DNA of 64,000 bases from G963663315 sp965116335 (lineage in GTDB: Bacteria > Pseudomonadota > Gammaproteobacteria > Arenicellales > Poriferihabitantaceae): NCBI GenBank assembly GCA_965116335.1, contig OZ220677.1:434001-498000 (forward strand). The letters run 5' to 3'. The notes beneath the pieces are model-generated. The model was not told the origin of the DNA and did not search any database. It worked only from the letters and a program-made list of their open reading frames with translations. Position numbers and translations under genes: made by a program. The stretch's first letter is position 1; each line of letters starts with the position of its first letter. Below are positions 55,270 through 64,000 of this stretch, piece by piece.

Positions 55270-56565
55270 TCAACCGCAATCACGAGGCGTGATGTTGTTC
55301 TCGGCAGCGAATGCCGCAGAATCCTCTGCAATCAAAGCATCCACTACGTCCCGGTCTGCGCCAGAGAACTCCGTAATCAGGGACCAGGATTGCGAGCTCG
55401 CATCCCATTGCTGAATAGCGCCCAGACCCGGTCCGCCATGGTTGGCGCAACTGACATTGATTTCAGGGCCGAAGTTGTCAAGACCCAGTTCAGTCATGCG
55501 TGCCTGATCCAGTTTCAACGCTTCCATACCATCACGCATCTGCCCGGAATTGATTTGCGCGACTCCATGGATACCCTGGGCGGTGCGTGCCGCTTCCGCA
55601 GCCAGCATCGCGGCATACATCCCCCGGTTGTAAAGCACAGTGCCGAGATAAGAACCGTCACCTGCTGCCTTGCCGGTATCCACCACATGTTTACGCAGAT
55701 CGTCATACACAGCAAAGCTGTCACCGACTCCGTGGAAAGAAATAGCCTTGTAACCATGCGCTCCCTCTCCGGCAGGGATCACGTCGTTTTCAGAGGCCGA
55801 CCACCACACGCCGATAAAGTGATCCATCGGATAGCGAATATTGGCCGCTTCCTGGATCGCAACCTGATTCATCACTCCCCAACCCCACATCAGCACATAA
55901 TCAGGGCGTTCGCGGCGGATTTGCAACCATTGTGACTTTTGTTCCTGGCCGGGATGATCAACCGCCAGCAGAGTCAGATTGTAACCGTGTTTTTTCGCCA
56001 GTTCCTCCAGAGTGCGAATCGGCTCCTTGCCATAAGCCGAATTATGGTAGACCAGGGCAATGGTTTTATCTTTCAGGTCGCCGCCTTCCTGATCCAGGAT
56101 ATGATTGACGATGATCGAAGCGGCATCCCAGTAAGTGCCCGGATAATTGAAGATATGGCTGAATACAGCGCCATTGGCGGCGGAAGTTCGCCCATAGCCC
56201 ATGGAGTGAACCGGAATGCCGTCGGCGGTCGCCTTGGGTATCAGCTGATAGGTGATTCCGGTAGAAAGCGGCTGGTAAACCAGAGCGCCTTCCCCTTTGG
56301 TGGATTCGTAACACTCCACTCCTTTCTCGGTGTTGTATCCGGTTTCACAGGGCAACACGCGAACCGGGACTCCGCCAATACCGCCATCGCGCTCATTGAG
56401 AAGGGTAAAATAATCGTGGTAGCCATCGGCGAACGGAATGCCATTCGGAGCATAAGGCCCGGTACGGTAATCCAGCGATGGAAACACCAGTTCCGCTAAC
56501 GCCGTCTGGTAAGCGACTGACATCATCAATGCGAAACTCAATGTAACAAGTTTAGTGTGTTTCAT
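55270..56565 (-). CDS. Periplasmic substrate-binding protein of the LivK-type ABC transporter
   Basis: A 431-aa type I periplasmic binding protein. Residues 1-24 form a signal peptide (MKHTKLVTLSFALMMSVAYQ, cleaved after TALA). The mature part starts LVFPSLDYRTGPYAPNG, and the paired cysteines (CETGYN, VECYES) probably form disulfides. AAGGAGG precedes the ATG, a strong ribosome-binding site fitting the high amount needed. The ligand cannot be read from sequence. Confidence 0.9.
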   Translation of the reverse strand: MKHTKLVTLSFALMMSVAYQTALAELVFPSLDYRTGPYAPNGIPFADGYHDYFTLLNERDGGIGGVPVRVLPCETGYNTEKGVECYESTKGEGALVYQPLSTGITYQLIPKATADGIPVHSMGYGRTSAANGAVFSHIFNYPGTYWDAASIIVNHILDQEGGDLKDKTIALVYHNSAYGKEPIRTLEELAKKHGYNLTLLAVDHPGQEQKSQWLQIRRERPDYVLMWGWGVMNQVAIQEAANIRYPMDHFIGVWWSASENDVIPAGEGAHGYKAISFHGVGDSFAVYDDLRKHVVDTGKAAGDGSYLGTVLYNRGMYAAMLAAEAARTAQGIHGVAQINSGQMRDGMEALKLDQARMTELGLDNFGPEINVSCANHGGPGLGAIQQWDASSQSWSLITEFSGADRDVVDALIAEDSAAFAAENNITPRDCG

Positions 56566-56658
56566 ATTTCCTCCTTATGGAAATGGTTGTTGTCCAGATA
56601 CGCGACATTTTAATATCAAGAGCTTCACGTTATATTGGACTTCAAGTTACGGCCGCAC

Positions 56659-57735
56659 CTAATGCGGAAACGGCCAGAGTCTGAGTTTTTCTTTGGTGAC
56701 CCGCCAAAGCTGAGCCAGCCCATGCGGCTCCACAATCAGGAAAAACATGATCAATCCACCGATCAGGATAAAGATCAGGTGAGCCACCAGATCGGTCGGC
56801 CAACCCAGTCCACCGACCATGATATTCTTGAATAATACCGGAATCAGTACCATAAAGGCAGCCCCTATGAATGAACCCAGTATGGAACCCAGCCCGCCGA
56901 TGATGATCATGAACAGCACCAGGAAGGACTTGTCGATGCCGAAAGCCTCGGTCGGTTCTGCGGCTCCGAGATAGATCATGAAGAACATCGCGCCCGCAAC
57001 ACCGATATAGAATGAGCTGATGGCGAACGCCAGCAATTTGGTTCGCAATGGCGGCACTCCGATAATTTCGGCTGCAATATCCATATCGCGTATCGCCATC
57101 CAGGAGCGTCCGACCCTGCCACGAGTCAGATTCCTGGCAATCAGGGCGAACATCACCACGATCACCAGACAAAACAGGTAAGTCGCCCACGGAGGGGAAT
57201 TCGGCCCGGTAACCGCAACGCCGAAAACAAACCGCTCAGGAGCGGTAATCATGCCAGAGGCGGAGTAGTTATAGAACCACGGAACCTTGTTGAACAGCCA
57301 GACCAGGAAGAATTGAGCGGCCAGCGTAGCCACAGCCAGATAAAAGCCCTTGATTCTCAGGCTGGGCAAACCGAACAGCAAGCCAACCAGCGCTGTCACC
57401 CCGCCTGCAAGCAGGATTACAATAAATATGTTCAATTCAGGAAATGACGTGGTCAGCTTGTAGGACGCATAAGCGCCGACCGCCATGAAGCCGCCCGTAC
57501 CCAGGCTGAGTTGTCCGCAATATCCGGTCAACAGGTTCAGACCAAGCGCCGCCATAGCCCAGACCAGTACCGGGACCAGCACCGACTTCTCCCAGTAATC
57601 GTTGATCAGAAACGGTACGACCAGGAACGCAAAGGCGCAAACCGCAATCACGAACCACCGATCAAGGGAAATCGGAAACATCTGCTGATCTCCTCTGTAG
57701 GTAGTCTTGAAGTCTCCTGATTCTCGATAAAACAT
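56659..57735 (-). CDS. ABC transporter permease (LivM type)
   Basis: A 358-aa permease with about ten hydrophobic segments. The EAA-like region is in GQLSLGTGGFMAVGAYASY near residue 75, and FYLAVATLAAQFF follows. Two starts have good ribosome-binding sites: ATG 57735 (AAGGAG at 5 nt) and ATG 57681 (GAGGAG at about 8 nt). The longer is chosen since related permeases of this operon type start with a similar FYRE.G.FKT segment. Confidence 0.9.
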   Translation of the reverse strand: MFYRESGDFKTTYRGDQQMFPISLDRWFVIAVCAFAFLVVPFLINDYWEKSVLVPVLVWAMAALGLNLLTGYCGQLSLGTGGFMAVGAYASYKLTTSFPELNIFIVILLAGGVTALVGLLFGLPSLRIKGFYLAVATLAAQFFLVWLFNKVPWFYNYSASGMITAPERFVFGVAVTGPNSPPWATYLFCLVIVVMFALIARNLTRGRVGRSWMAIRDMDIAAEIIGVPPLRTKLLAFAISSFYIGVAGAMFFMIYLGAAEPTEAFGIDKSFLVLFMIIIGGLGSILGSFIGAAFMVLIPVLFKNIMVGGLGWPTDLVAHLIFILIGGLIMFFLIVEPHGLAQLWRVTKEKLRLWPFPH

Positions 57736-57764
57736 GGTAGCTCCTTAATAGTCTCGACTCGTGG

Positions 57765-58766
57765 TTATACCCGTTCTATGATTTTCTCGCCGAACAAACC
57801 CTGCGGCCTGAACATCAGGAAAAACAACGCCAGCACGTAGGCAAACCAGTTTTCAGTGGCGCCACCAATCAATGGCCCGACCGAATACTCAAACAGCTTC
57901 TCACCCACGCCGATAATCAATCCGCCGATAATAGCGCCCGGGATAGAGGTGAAACCGCCCAGAATCAGCACCGGCAAGGCTTTTAAGGCAATCAGTGAAA
58001 GCGAAAACTGCACGCCTGATTTCGACCCCCACATGATACCTGCGACCAGGGCAACAAATCCGGCAATTGACCAGACAATGACCCAGATCGTGCGCAGGGA
58101 AATACCAACGGTCAATGCGGCCTGATGGTCGTCCGCCACCGCCCGCAACGCCCGGCCAACCTTGGTATATTGCGAAAACAGCGTCAGGATTGTGACCAGC
58201 GCGACCGCGATGACCGTGGCCCATACATCCAGCACATCAATATACATACCATAATAATCCGAGCCTGCCGGAGCCCATTCCCGGGTCACGTCCTCCCACC
58301 AGAACGAGCCACCGGACGGGATACCCACATCCAGGGTTTTTATATTCGCCCCCCACATCAGGTCGCCGAATCCCTCCATGAAAAAAGCCAGACCGATAGT
58401 AGCCATGAACAGGATAATCGGCGCCTGATTGATCAGATGCTTGAGCACCAGCTTCTCGACCAGCCAGGCGAACAGGATCATCAGCCCGATGGTCAGGACG
58501 ATAGCCAGAAAGCTGTTCATCCCCTCCCCCCAATGATGATAATCCGTACCGAACACGACATTGATCAAATGCGCGAACGGAATCTGCCCGGTCTGAAACC
58601 CGACCAGCGTCAAAGCTGCGAACAGCGCCATGACCCCTTGCGCGTAATTGAAAATCCCCGATGCCTTGAAGATCAGTACAAAGCCCAGCGCCACCAGGGA
58701 ATACATAATCCCGGCCATCAGCCCGTTCAACAGAACCTCGATGACATTCAGTATTTCAGGACTCAT
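57765..58766 (-). CDS. ABC transporter permease (LivH type)
   Basis: A 333-aa permease with about eight to ten transmembrane helices. LNGLMAGIMYSLVALGFVLIFKASGIFNYAQG near the N-terminus is the LivH signature, and KALPVLILGGFTSIPGA is the cytoplasmic EAA-like loop. The start overlaps the livG-type gene's stop by 11 bp. It forms a heterodimeric membrane pore with the LivM-type partner. Confidence 0.92.
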   Translation of the reverse strand: MSPEILNVIEVLLNGLMAGIMYSLVALGFVLIFKASGIFNYAQGVMALFAALTLVGFQTGQIPFAHLINVVFGTDYHHWGEGMNSFLAIVLTIGLMILFAWLVEKLVLKHLINQAPIILFMATIGLAFFMEGFGDLMWGANIKTLDVGIPSGGSFWWEDVTREWAPAGSDYYGMYIDVLDVWATVIAVALVTILTLFSQYTKVGRALRAVADDHQAALTVGISLRTIWVIVWSIAGFVALVAGIMWGSKSGVQFSLSLIALKALPVLILGGFTSIPGAIIGGLIIGVGEKLFEYSVGPLIGGATENWFAYVLALFFLMFRPQGLFGEKIIERV

Positions 58767-59550
58767 TGGACACTCCCAGATAGGCGTCGATCACCGCCTG
58801 GTTATTACGCACCGCATCCGGCGTCCCGTCCGCCAGTTTCTTACCGTAATCCAGCACAACCACCCGGTCCGATATATCCATCACAACCCCCATATCATGT
58901 TCAATCAGCGCAATCGTGGTATCGAATTCCTGATTCACGTCCAGTACGAACCGACACATATCCTCCTTCTCCTCCAGATTCATCCCGGCCATCGGTTCGT
59001 CCAGCAGCAGTAATCGGGATTCGGCAGCCAGCGCCCGGCCCAGCTCGACCCGCTTTTGCAGGCCATAAGGCAACCGTCCCACCGGAGTATTACGAATCGA
59101 CTGTATTTTCAGGAAGTCAATAATATGCTCCACCCGTTCGCGATGTTCCTCCTCCTCGCGTTGTGCCGGACCCTTCCAGAGCACATGCCAGAACAGGTGG
59201 GTTTTCATCCGGATAATCCGCCCCGCCATCAGATTGTCCAGCGTGGTCATGCCCTTGAACAGGGCGATGTTCTGGAAAGTTCTGGCGATGCCCATACGGG
59301 CGACATCGTGCGGCCTTGCATGACCTCGAAGCTGACCGTCAAACCAGATTTCCCCTTTTTGCGGGTGATAAAATCCATTGATCACATTGAGCATGGAACT
59401 CTTGCCAGCGCCATTGGGGCCGATGATGGCACGCACCTCACCGGATGCTATATCAAAACTGACATCCTTCAACGCCTGCACTCCGCCGAACGACAGCGAA
59501 ATATCCTTGACCTCAAGCAGAGGTTTTGACGGCTCAGGCAGCATCGGCAT
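58756..59550 (-). CDS. ABC transporter ATP-binding protein (LivG type)
   Basis: A 264-aa ABC ATPase with Walker A IIGPNGAGKSS near residue 40, VARMGIARTFQNIALF (Q-loop) near 84, signature-region LPYGLQKRVELGRAL near 158 and Walker B LLLLDEPMAGM near 178. The start overlaps the upstream acyl-CoA ligase by 17 bp. It forms the ATPase pair with the LivF-type protein. Confidence 0.92.
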   Translation of the reverse strand: MPMLPEPSKPLLEVKDISLSFGGVQALKDVSFDIASGEVRAIIGPNGAGKSSMLNVINGFYHPQKGEIWFDGQLRGHARPHDVARMGIARTFQNIALFKGMTTLDNLMAGRIIRMKTHLFWHVLWKGPAQREEEEHRERVEHIIDFLKIQSIRNTPVGRLPYGLQKRVELGRALAAESRLLLLDEPMAGMNLEEKEDMCRFVLDVNQEFDTTIALIEHDMGVVMDISDRVVVLDYGKKLADGTPDAVRNNQAVIDAYLGVSNES

Positions 59551-61447
59551 TCATGATATCAAGATTCGCTTCGATGGTTCCCTTGCGCCCATCCTCGAAC
59601 GTGACTTCCGTTTGTACATGACAACTACCCGCTCCAGAGTATAACGCCTCAATCAGCGCATTGTATTTCTCGGCGATAATCCGGCGCCGCACCTTCCGGG
59701 TGCGAGTCAACTCGCCGTCATCGGCGTCCAGTTCCTTGTGCAGAATCAGGAATCGCTGAATCCGGGAGGCGGACAGTTTCCGGTCCGCAGCCAGATCCTG
59801 GTTGACCTGCTGAATATTCTCAAGCACCATCTTGTAAACGTCTGGATGCCCCGCCAGTTCCTGATAACTCGCATAGGGTATATTGTTGCGCTCCGCCCAG
59901 TTGCCAACCGCATCCAGGTCGATATTGATCATCGCCGTGACATAATCCCGCTCCCCTCCCAACGCGACTGCCTCCTTGATCTGCGGGAAGAACTTGAGTT
60001 TGTTTTCGATGTATTTCGGAGCGAACAGGGCGCCATTGTTCAATCGGCCAACATCCTTGATACGATCAATGATTTTCAGGTGTCCGTTATCATCGAAATA
60101 TCCGGCATCGCCGGTCATCACCCAGCCCTCATCGTTTTTAGTTTGCCGGGTTGCCTCCTCGTTCCGGTAGTAACTCTGGAAAACACCCGGCCCGCGATAG
60201 ATCACCTCCCCGGCCTCGGTGATTTTCACATCAACACCCGGTGACGGAATGCCAACGGTATCGGCATACACTTCCCCATCCGGTTGTGCCGTAATGAATA
60301 CAGCCGCTTCGGTCTGACCATATAACTGCTTGATATTGATACCCAGCGAACGGAAAAAATCGAATATCTCCGGGCCGATCGCCTCTCCTGCGGTATAGGC
60401 AACCCGAATCCGGCTGAATCCCATGGTATTTTTCAACGGCGCATAGATCAGCCAGTCACCCAGCCGATATAACAGCCGCTCCTTCCAGGAAACCGGCTTG
60501 CGGTCGAGAATCCTCGCCCCGGTAGCCCTGGCAACCTCCATGAATCGGTGAAACAGCCATTGCTTCAGCCGACCCGCATCTTCCATGCGGATCATCACGG
60601 TAGTCAGCAGATTCTCAAAGACTCTCGGTGGCGCGAAATAATAAGTAGGGCCAATTTCACGAAGATCATTTGCCACCGTAGCCTCACTTTCCGGACAGTT
60701 GACACGCATTCCAGTGATATAAGCCTGCCCATAAGAGAAAATATGATCACCCACCCAGGCCAGTGGCAGATAAGCCAGCATCTCGTCATTTTCAGTGAGG
60801 CCATCCTGTGCGGCGCTGTTTCTGGCCGTAATCAAGACATTATCGTGCGACAGAACCACGCCCTTCGGGCTACCTGTTGTGCCCGAGGTATAAAGAAATA
60901 TCCCGACATCACTGCCGTTGCCCCGATCAATTTCACCCTGCAAAAACCCGGGGTTTTCTGATGAGAACGAACGCCCCGCGTTCTGTATGTCCACAAAATC
61001 ACGCAGACAGGCCACATCATAATCTCTCAGCCCGCGAGAATCATCATAGATAATATATTTCAGCGTTTCACACTCAGGCATGATCTGTAGAATCTTGTCC
61101 ACCTGCTCCTGATCTTCCGCCAGAACATGGCTGACTCCGGCATGATTGAGGACATACAACACCTCCTCAGCCACCGAATCTGCGTAAATCGGAACCGGAA
61201 TCCCACCGAGGCACTGAGCGGCGCAAATCCCCCAGTACAATCGGGGGCGATTAGCCCCGGCAATCGCTAGCTTGTCGCCGCGCCCGAATCCAATCGTCAC
61301 CAGACCATTGGCCAACAGAAAAACCTCATCCCGAACCTCCTTCCAGGTCCAGCTTTGCCAGATACCCAGATCCTTCTCACGTATCGCAGTCCGGTCGGCG
61401 AACCGGTCCGCGTTGTGTATCAGCAGTTTGGGAAATGTATCGTCCAT
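59534..61447 (-). CDS. Long-chain acyl-CoA synthetase (AMP-forming)
   Basis: A 637-aa ligase. The AMP motif YTSGTTGSPKGVVLSH is near residue 190, GQTEAA near 388 (adenine binding) and the hinge GDAGYFDDNG ... RIKDVGRLNNGALF near 445-465. The long size and the split C-terminal lid resemble FadD15/long-chain type ligases that accompany LivGHM operons. I chose the ATG at 61447 (MDDTFPKLL); a GTG at 61465 would overlap the gloB stop as GTGA and is possible. Confidence 0.87.
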   Translation of the reverse strand: MDDTFPKLLIHNADRFADRTAIREKDLGIWQSWTWKEVRDEVFLLANGLVTIGFGRGDKLAIAGANRPRLYWGICAAQCLGGIPVPIYADSVAEEVLYVLNHAGVSHVLAEDQEQVDKILQIMPECETLKYIIYDDSRGLRDYDVACLRDFVDIQNAGRSFSSENPGFLQGEIDRGNGSDVGIFLYTSGTTGSPKGVVLSHDNVLITARNSAAQDGLTENDEMLAYLPLAWVGDHIFSYGQAYITGMRVNCPESEATVANDLREIGPTYYFAPPRVFENLLTTVMIRMEDAGRLKQWLFHRFMEVARATGARILDRKPVSWKERLLYRLGDWLIYAPLKNTMGFSRIRVAYTAGEAIGPEIFDFFRSLGINIKQLYGQTEAAVFITAQPDGEVYADTVGIPSPGVDVKITEAGEVIYRGPGVFQSYYRNEEATRQTKNDEGWVMTGDAGYFDDNGHLKIIDRIKDVGRLNNGALFAPKYIENKLKFFPQIKEAVALGGERDYVTAMINIDLDAVGNWAERNNIPYASYQELAGHPDVYKMVLENIQQVNQDLAADRKLSASRIQRFLILHKELDADDGELTRTRKVRRRIIAEKYNALIEALYSGAGSCHVQTEVTFEDGRKGTIEANLDIMNADAA

Positions 61448-61461
61448 CGTCAAACCCGTAC

Positions 61462-62253
61462 TCACCAACTGTTTCTCAGCTCGCGCAGCTTGAGAAACAC
61501 CGTTTGCGAGTCGGGGGAGTCGCCGATTTCGGGGAATTTCAGTTGTAACCGTTCGATCACCTGTGGATTCTGCAATCGGAAGAACGTGTTGATTTCCTTT
61601 TCCTGACCCAGGCTGGTCACCATCGCCTTTTCCGGGTCCTGATCGGTCGCCGCACCCAGCAACGATTGTGCAGCCTGATTGTCCGGCTCCCGATCCAGAG
61701 TGAATTCCAGGTTGTTCTGGAGATAGTCATGCCCCGGATAGATCAATGTGTCATCAGATAATCTGATCAGCTGTTGCGCGAAAGTCTCATAAAGCTCTTT
61801 CGGATGACCGCCGTTATGACAGTTCCCGGCGCCTGCATTGAACAACGTATCTCCACTGAATAGCGCCGGGGTTTCGGCATGAGCCAGCAGACAGACATGG
61901 GTCATCGTGTGTCCGGGGGTATCCAGTGCTTCCAATTCTACGGTTTTACCTGCACGAATGATGTCTCCTGCCGCAAGACCACGCGACATTTCAGGAATTG
62001 CCGACTGTGCGCGATGATGAGCCAGCACCTGTGCTCCGGTGGCGGCCATCATTTTCCGGTTTCCTCCGGTGTGGTCTCCATGTTCGTGGGTATTGACTAT
62101 GCCGATAATATCCCATCCCTGGTCTTTCGCATACGCCAGGCACTTCTTGTGATCCAGCGGATCAATAGCCAGCGCTTCTCCTGTTTCCGGGCAGGCTATC
62201 AGATAATTGAAATTACGGTAGGCGTTGCCGGTCCAGATTTGCTTGACAATCAT
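61462..62253 (-). CDS. gloB: Hydroxyacylglutathione hydrolase (glyoxalase II)
   Basis: A 263-aa metallo-beta-lactamase-fold enzyme that hydrolyses S-lactoylglutathione. The binuclear metal motif THEHGDH is at residues 55-61. Further ligands are in DTPGHTMTHV near 111-120, FSGDTLFNAGAGNCHNG near 133-149 and YPGHDY near 172. The C-terminal helical domain fits GloB. It is the gene before the acyl-CoA ligase in the leftward run. Confidence 0.9.
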   Translation of the reverse strand: MIVKQIWTGNAYRNFNYLIACPETGEALAIDPLDHKKCLAYAKDQGWDIIGIVNTHEHGDHTGGNRKMMAATGAQVLAHHRAQSAIPEMSRGLAAGDIIRAGKTVELEALDTPGHTMTHVCLLAHAETPALFSGDTLFNAGAGNCHNGGHPKELYETFAQQLIRLSDDTLIYPGHDYLQNNLEFTLDREPDNQAAQSLLGAATDQDPEKAMVTSLGQEKEINTFFRLQNPQVIERLQLKFPEIGDSPDSQTVFLKLRELRNSW

Positions 62254-62317
62254 TATTTATTACTCTCGTTTATTGTGCATAGCCCGGATTGCGGGCAAAT
62301 ATCTGTGTTCCCCGGCT

Positions 62318-63085
62318 TCATTGCTGACGGAGAAAGTTATTGATCCATTGCATGACATCGGCTGAATCGGTATCGTGCCTCGCAAGGGAACGCACTGTAC
62401 GCTGATAAACCTCCTGTCCGATCATATCTTTACGGTATTCCGCCCGAAAAGCGCAGAACGCCTTGTCGAATTCCGGATGCCCCTGGATGCCCAGCATTTT
62501 GTTGTCGGCGACAATCATGCTGTTTGGGCAAAAATCATTTTCCGCGATGGTTTCAAATTCCGGCGGAACCTCCACGACCTGGTCCTGATGGATGACAACC
62601 AGATTGTACTGATCATCATCTAACGGTTCCATAGCAAGGGCAGACCGGGCGGAATCGTTCATCCATGATTTTCTCTCCGTAATTTTTGCGCTCTGGATGC
62701 CAAAACCCCACCCGGCCCCGGCCTTCTCGGTCCTGCCGCCCAGGCTATGAGCGATCAGTTGATGACCGAAACAAACCCCCACCATACGGACATTCCGCTG
62801 CCAGCAAGCCACCACAAACTGTTGCAGGGATTTTATCCAGGGCAGGTCTTCATATACGCTGTAACGCGACCCGGAAATCACATAACCATCAAATGCCTCC
62901 GGCTCCGGCAGTGCCTCGCCCTCAAAACAGCGAATTGCAATCAGGCGGATTTGATCGGCATCCGGGTCCAGGGCATTCTGGAACATCCCGGTATAGGTGC
63001 CATATTGCTCCCGGTCCGCTTCATCTATGTCGTCACACAGCAGCAACCCGATACGGAGGGGTGATTTTTTCAGTTGGGTGGTCAT
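62318..63085 (-). CDS. Class I glutamine amidotransferase-like protein
   Basis: A 255-aa type 1 glutamine amidotransferase-like domain. The nucleophile is Cys105 in VGVCFGHQLIAHSLGG, and the His-Glu pair is in GIQGHPEFD near 200. It resembles the stand-alone amidotransferases related to GMP synthase (YfeJ-like); the substrate is unknown. Its start ATG overlaps the stop of coaBC (TCAT/ATGA), so they are translationally coupled. Confidence 0.88.
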   Translation of the reverse strand: MTTQLKKSPLRIGLLLCDDIDEADREQYGTYTGMFQNALDPDADQIRLIAIRCFEGEALPEPEAFDGYVISGSRYSVYEDLPWIKSLQQFVVACWQRNVRMVGVCFGHQLIAHSLGGRTEKAGAGWGFGIQSAKITERKSWMNDSARSALAMEPLDDDQYNLVVIHQDQVVEVPPEFETIAENDFCPNSMIVADNKMLGIQGHPEFDKAFCAFRAEYRKDMIGQEVYQRTVRSLARHDTDSADVMQWINNFLRQQ

Positions 63086-64000
63086 GGTTTTGTTTCGGCA
63101 TTATACCCCGGCAAGCCGATGATTTCTTCCACAATCCGGACAGCCAGTCGATATTTGTCGATGCGGGCAATGGCGGTCTTCTCCACTTCCCCCCTCCTCC
63201 GGCTTTCCTCATCCCGGAAGTACAACAGCGTAGCCGCATTCTCCTCACTGTCGAACACCGGCTCCCCGGATAGTTCATTAGCCACAATCATATCGACATT
63301 CTTCTCTCTCAGCTTGGCCGTTGCATGATCCAGCAGATTCCCGGTTTCGGCGGCGAACCCGACGGTGAAGGGTCTATCTTCCAGCGCCGCTACCTCTGCC
63401 AGTATATCCGGGTTGCGAGTCAGGGCAAGGGTGCTCCGCTCGCCGCCCTTTTTGATTTTCTGCTCTGCTGTTTGCGCCGGGCGATAATCCGCTACCGCGG
63501 CAACCGCGATAAAAATATCTGCCTGGTCGACAGACTGCATGACCTGATCACGCATCTGTCGCGCCGAGGTTACATCGACTCGTCGCACCGCGGGCGGCGC
63601 TTCCAGATTGACCGGCCCGCAAACCAGAGTCACATCCGCGCCGAAGTCGATGGCTGCCTGGGCCATGGAAAACCCCATTTTGCCGGAGCTTCGGTTGGTA
63701 ATTCCACGCACCGGATCAATCGCTTCCCAGGTTGGCCCCGCCGTGATCAGAACCGATTTCCCGGCCAGTCGCTGCGGTGCGCCGTCACCGAGTATCTGCC
63801 GGGCGATCTGTTCCGGCTCCGTCATCCTGCCCGGACCGGTTTCCCCGCAGGCCTGATTACCCTCGCCCGGACCGATCATACGGATTTGCCGTGCTTTCAA
63901 TATCTCCATATTCTCCTGAGTCGCCCGATTCTGCCACATCTGCTGATTCATGGCCGGAACGATGATTAACTCCGCCTGTGTAGCCAGAATCAGGGTGGAT
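63082..64000 (-). CDS. coaBC: Phosphopantothenoylcysteine decarboxylase / phosphopantothenate-cysteine ligase, C-terminal part (runs off window)
   Basis: The frame is open to the window end, and the visible part is about 305 residues. The CoaC end shows AELIIVPAMNQQMW, the FMN-enzyme active-site PAMNxxMW motif. CoaB follows with VLITAGPTWEAIDPVRGITNRSSGKMG, the CTP-binding region near the 4'-phosphopantothenate site, and FAAETGNLLDHA, a segment found in CoaB. The enzyme catalyses two steps of coenzyme A synthesis. It lies upstream of the amidotransferase and gloB. Confidence 0.94.
   Translation of the reverse strand, partial: STLILATQAELIIVPAMNQQMWQNRATQENMEILKARQIRMIGPGEGNQACGETGPGRMTEPEQIARQILGDGAPQRLAGKSVLITAGPTWEAIDPVRGITNRSSGKMGFSMAQAAIDFGADVTLVCGPVNLEAPPAVRRVDVTSARQMRDQVMQSVDQADIFIAVAAVADYRPAQTAEQKIKKGGERSTLALTRNPDILAEVAALEDRPFTVGFAAETGNLLDHATAKLREKNVDMIVANELSGEPVFDSEENAATLLYFRDEESRRRGEVEKTAIARIDKYRLAVRIVEEIIGLPGYNAETKP

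Noticed and set aside
1..64000. CRISPR arrays
   Set aside because: No regularly spaced repeats with unique spacers were seen; the only tandem repeats are the 13-bp pair at 4284 and the 12-bp triplet at 23046, both too short and without spacers.

Overview
The window looks like a chromosomal segment of a mid-GC, free-living or environmental gammaproteobacterium. The evidence is gene order typical of that class: uvrA opposite an MFS gene and ssb; hflK-hflC-DUF2065-purA; yciB-yciI; dxs-ispA-xseB; and tRNA-Ala/tRNA-Glu. I cannot name a genus from sequence alone. Both window edges cut genes: dxs at the left and coaBC at the right.

Layout. 1-3196: isoprenoid genes (dxs, ispA) with xseB, then parE. 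3218-8617: a small AT-rich accessory patch. It holds an unknown gene broken by a GC-rich IS1182-family element, a decayed 470-bp stretch, and a HindVP-like type II restriction-modification pair. 8743-16882: housekeeping genes (pdxH, ssb, MFS, uvrA, metY, thioesterase, yciB, yciI). 17231-33248: a 16-kb defence island lying exactly between two ~401-bp direct repeats that carry the 3' end of yciI. 33663-46833: a SAM methyltransferase with a STAS/HATPase protein, two tRNAs, hom, an Mth938-like gene, msrAB, rlmB, rnr, pntAB, hisG and a LysM lipoprotein. 46979-64000: gabD, purA, DUF2065, hflC, hflK, then a long leftward run of acyl-CoA and uptake genes (enoyl-CoA hydratase, CoA ligase, livF, binding protein, livM, livH, livG, long-chain acyl-CoA ligase), followed by gloB, a glutamine amidotransferase and coaBC.

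The most notable locus is a BREX type 3-like operon: brxF, brxC, an AlbA/Schlafen-type regulator, pglX (type 3 form), a DUF3696-type AAA ATPase, an unknown 349-aa partner, pglZ and a BrxA-like gene. Nearly every junction is an ATGA/GTGA or short overlap, so it reads as one translationally coupled operon. The helicase brxHII expected between pglX and pglZ is absent. The ATPase plus partner pair sits in its slot, followed by a 40-codon open frame that ends in an ATGA overlap with pglZ and could be the tail of the lost helicase. The middle 1.4 kb of pglX is much more AT-rich than its ends, which suggests mosaic exchange of the methyltransferase core.

The 53-61.5 kb cluster couples a branched-chain-amino-acid-type ABC importer to two acyl-CoA/aryl-CoA ligase-like enzymes and an enoyl-CoA hydratase. 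This suggests import, CoA activation and degradation of an organic acid; the substrate is unknown.
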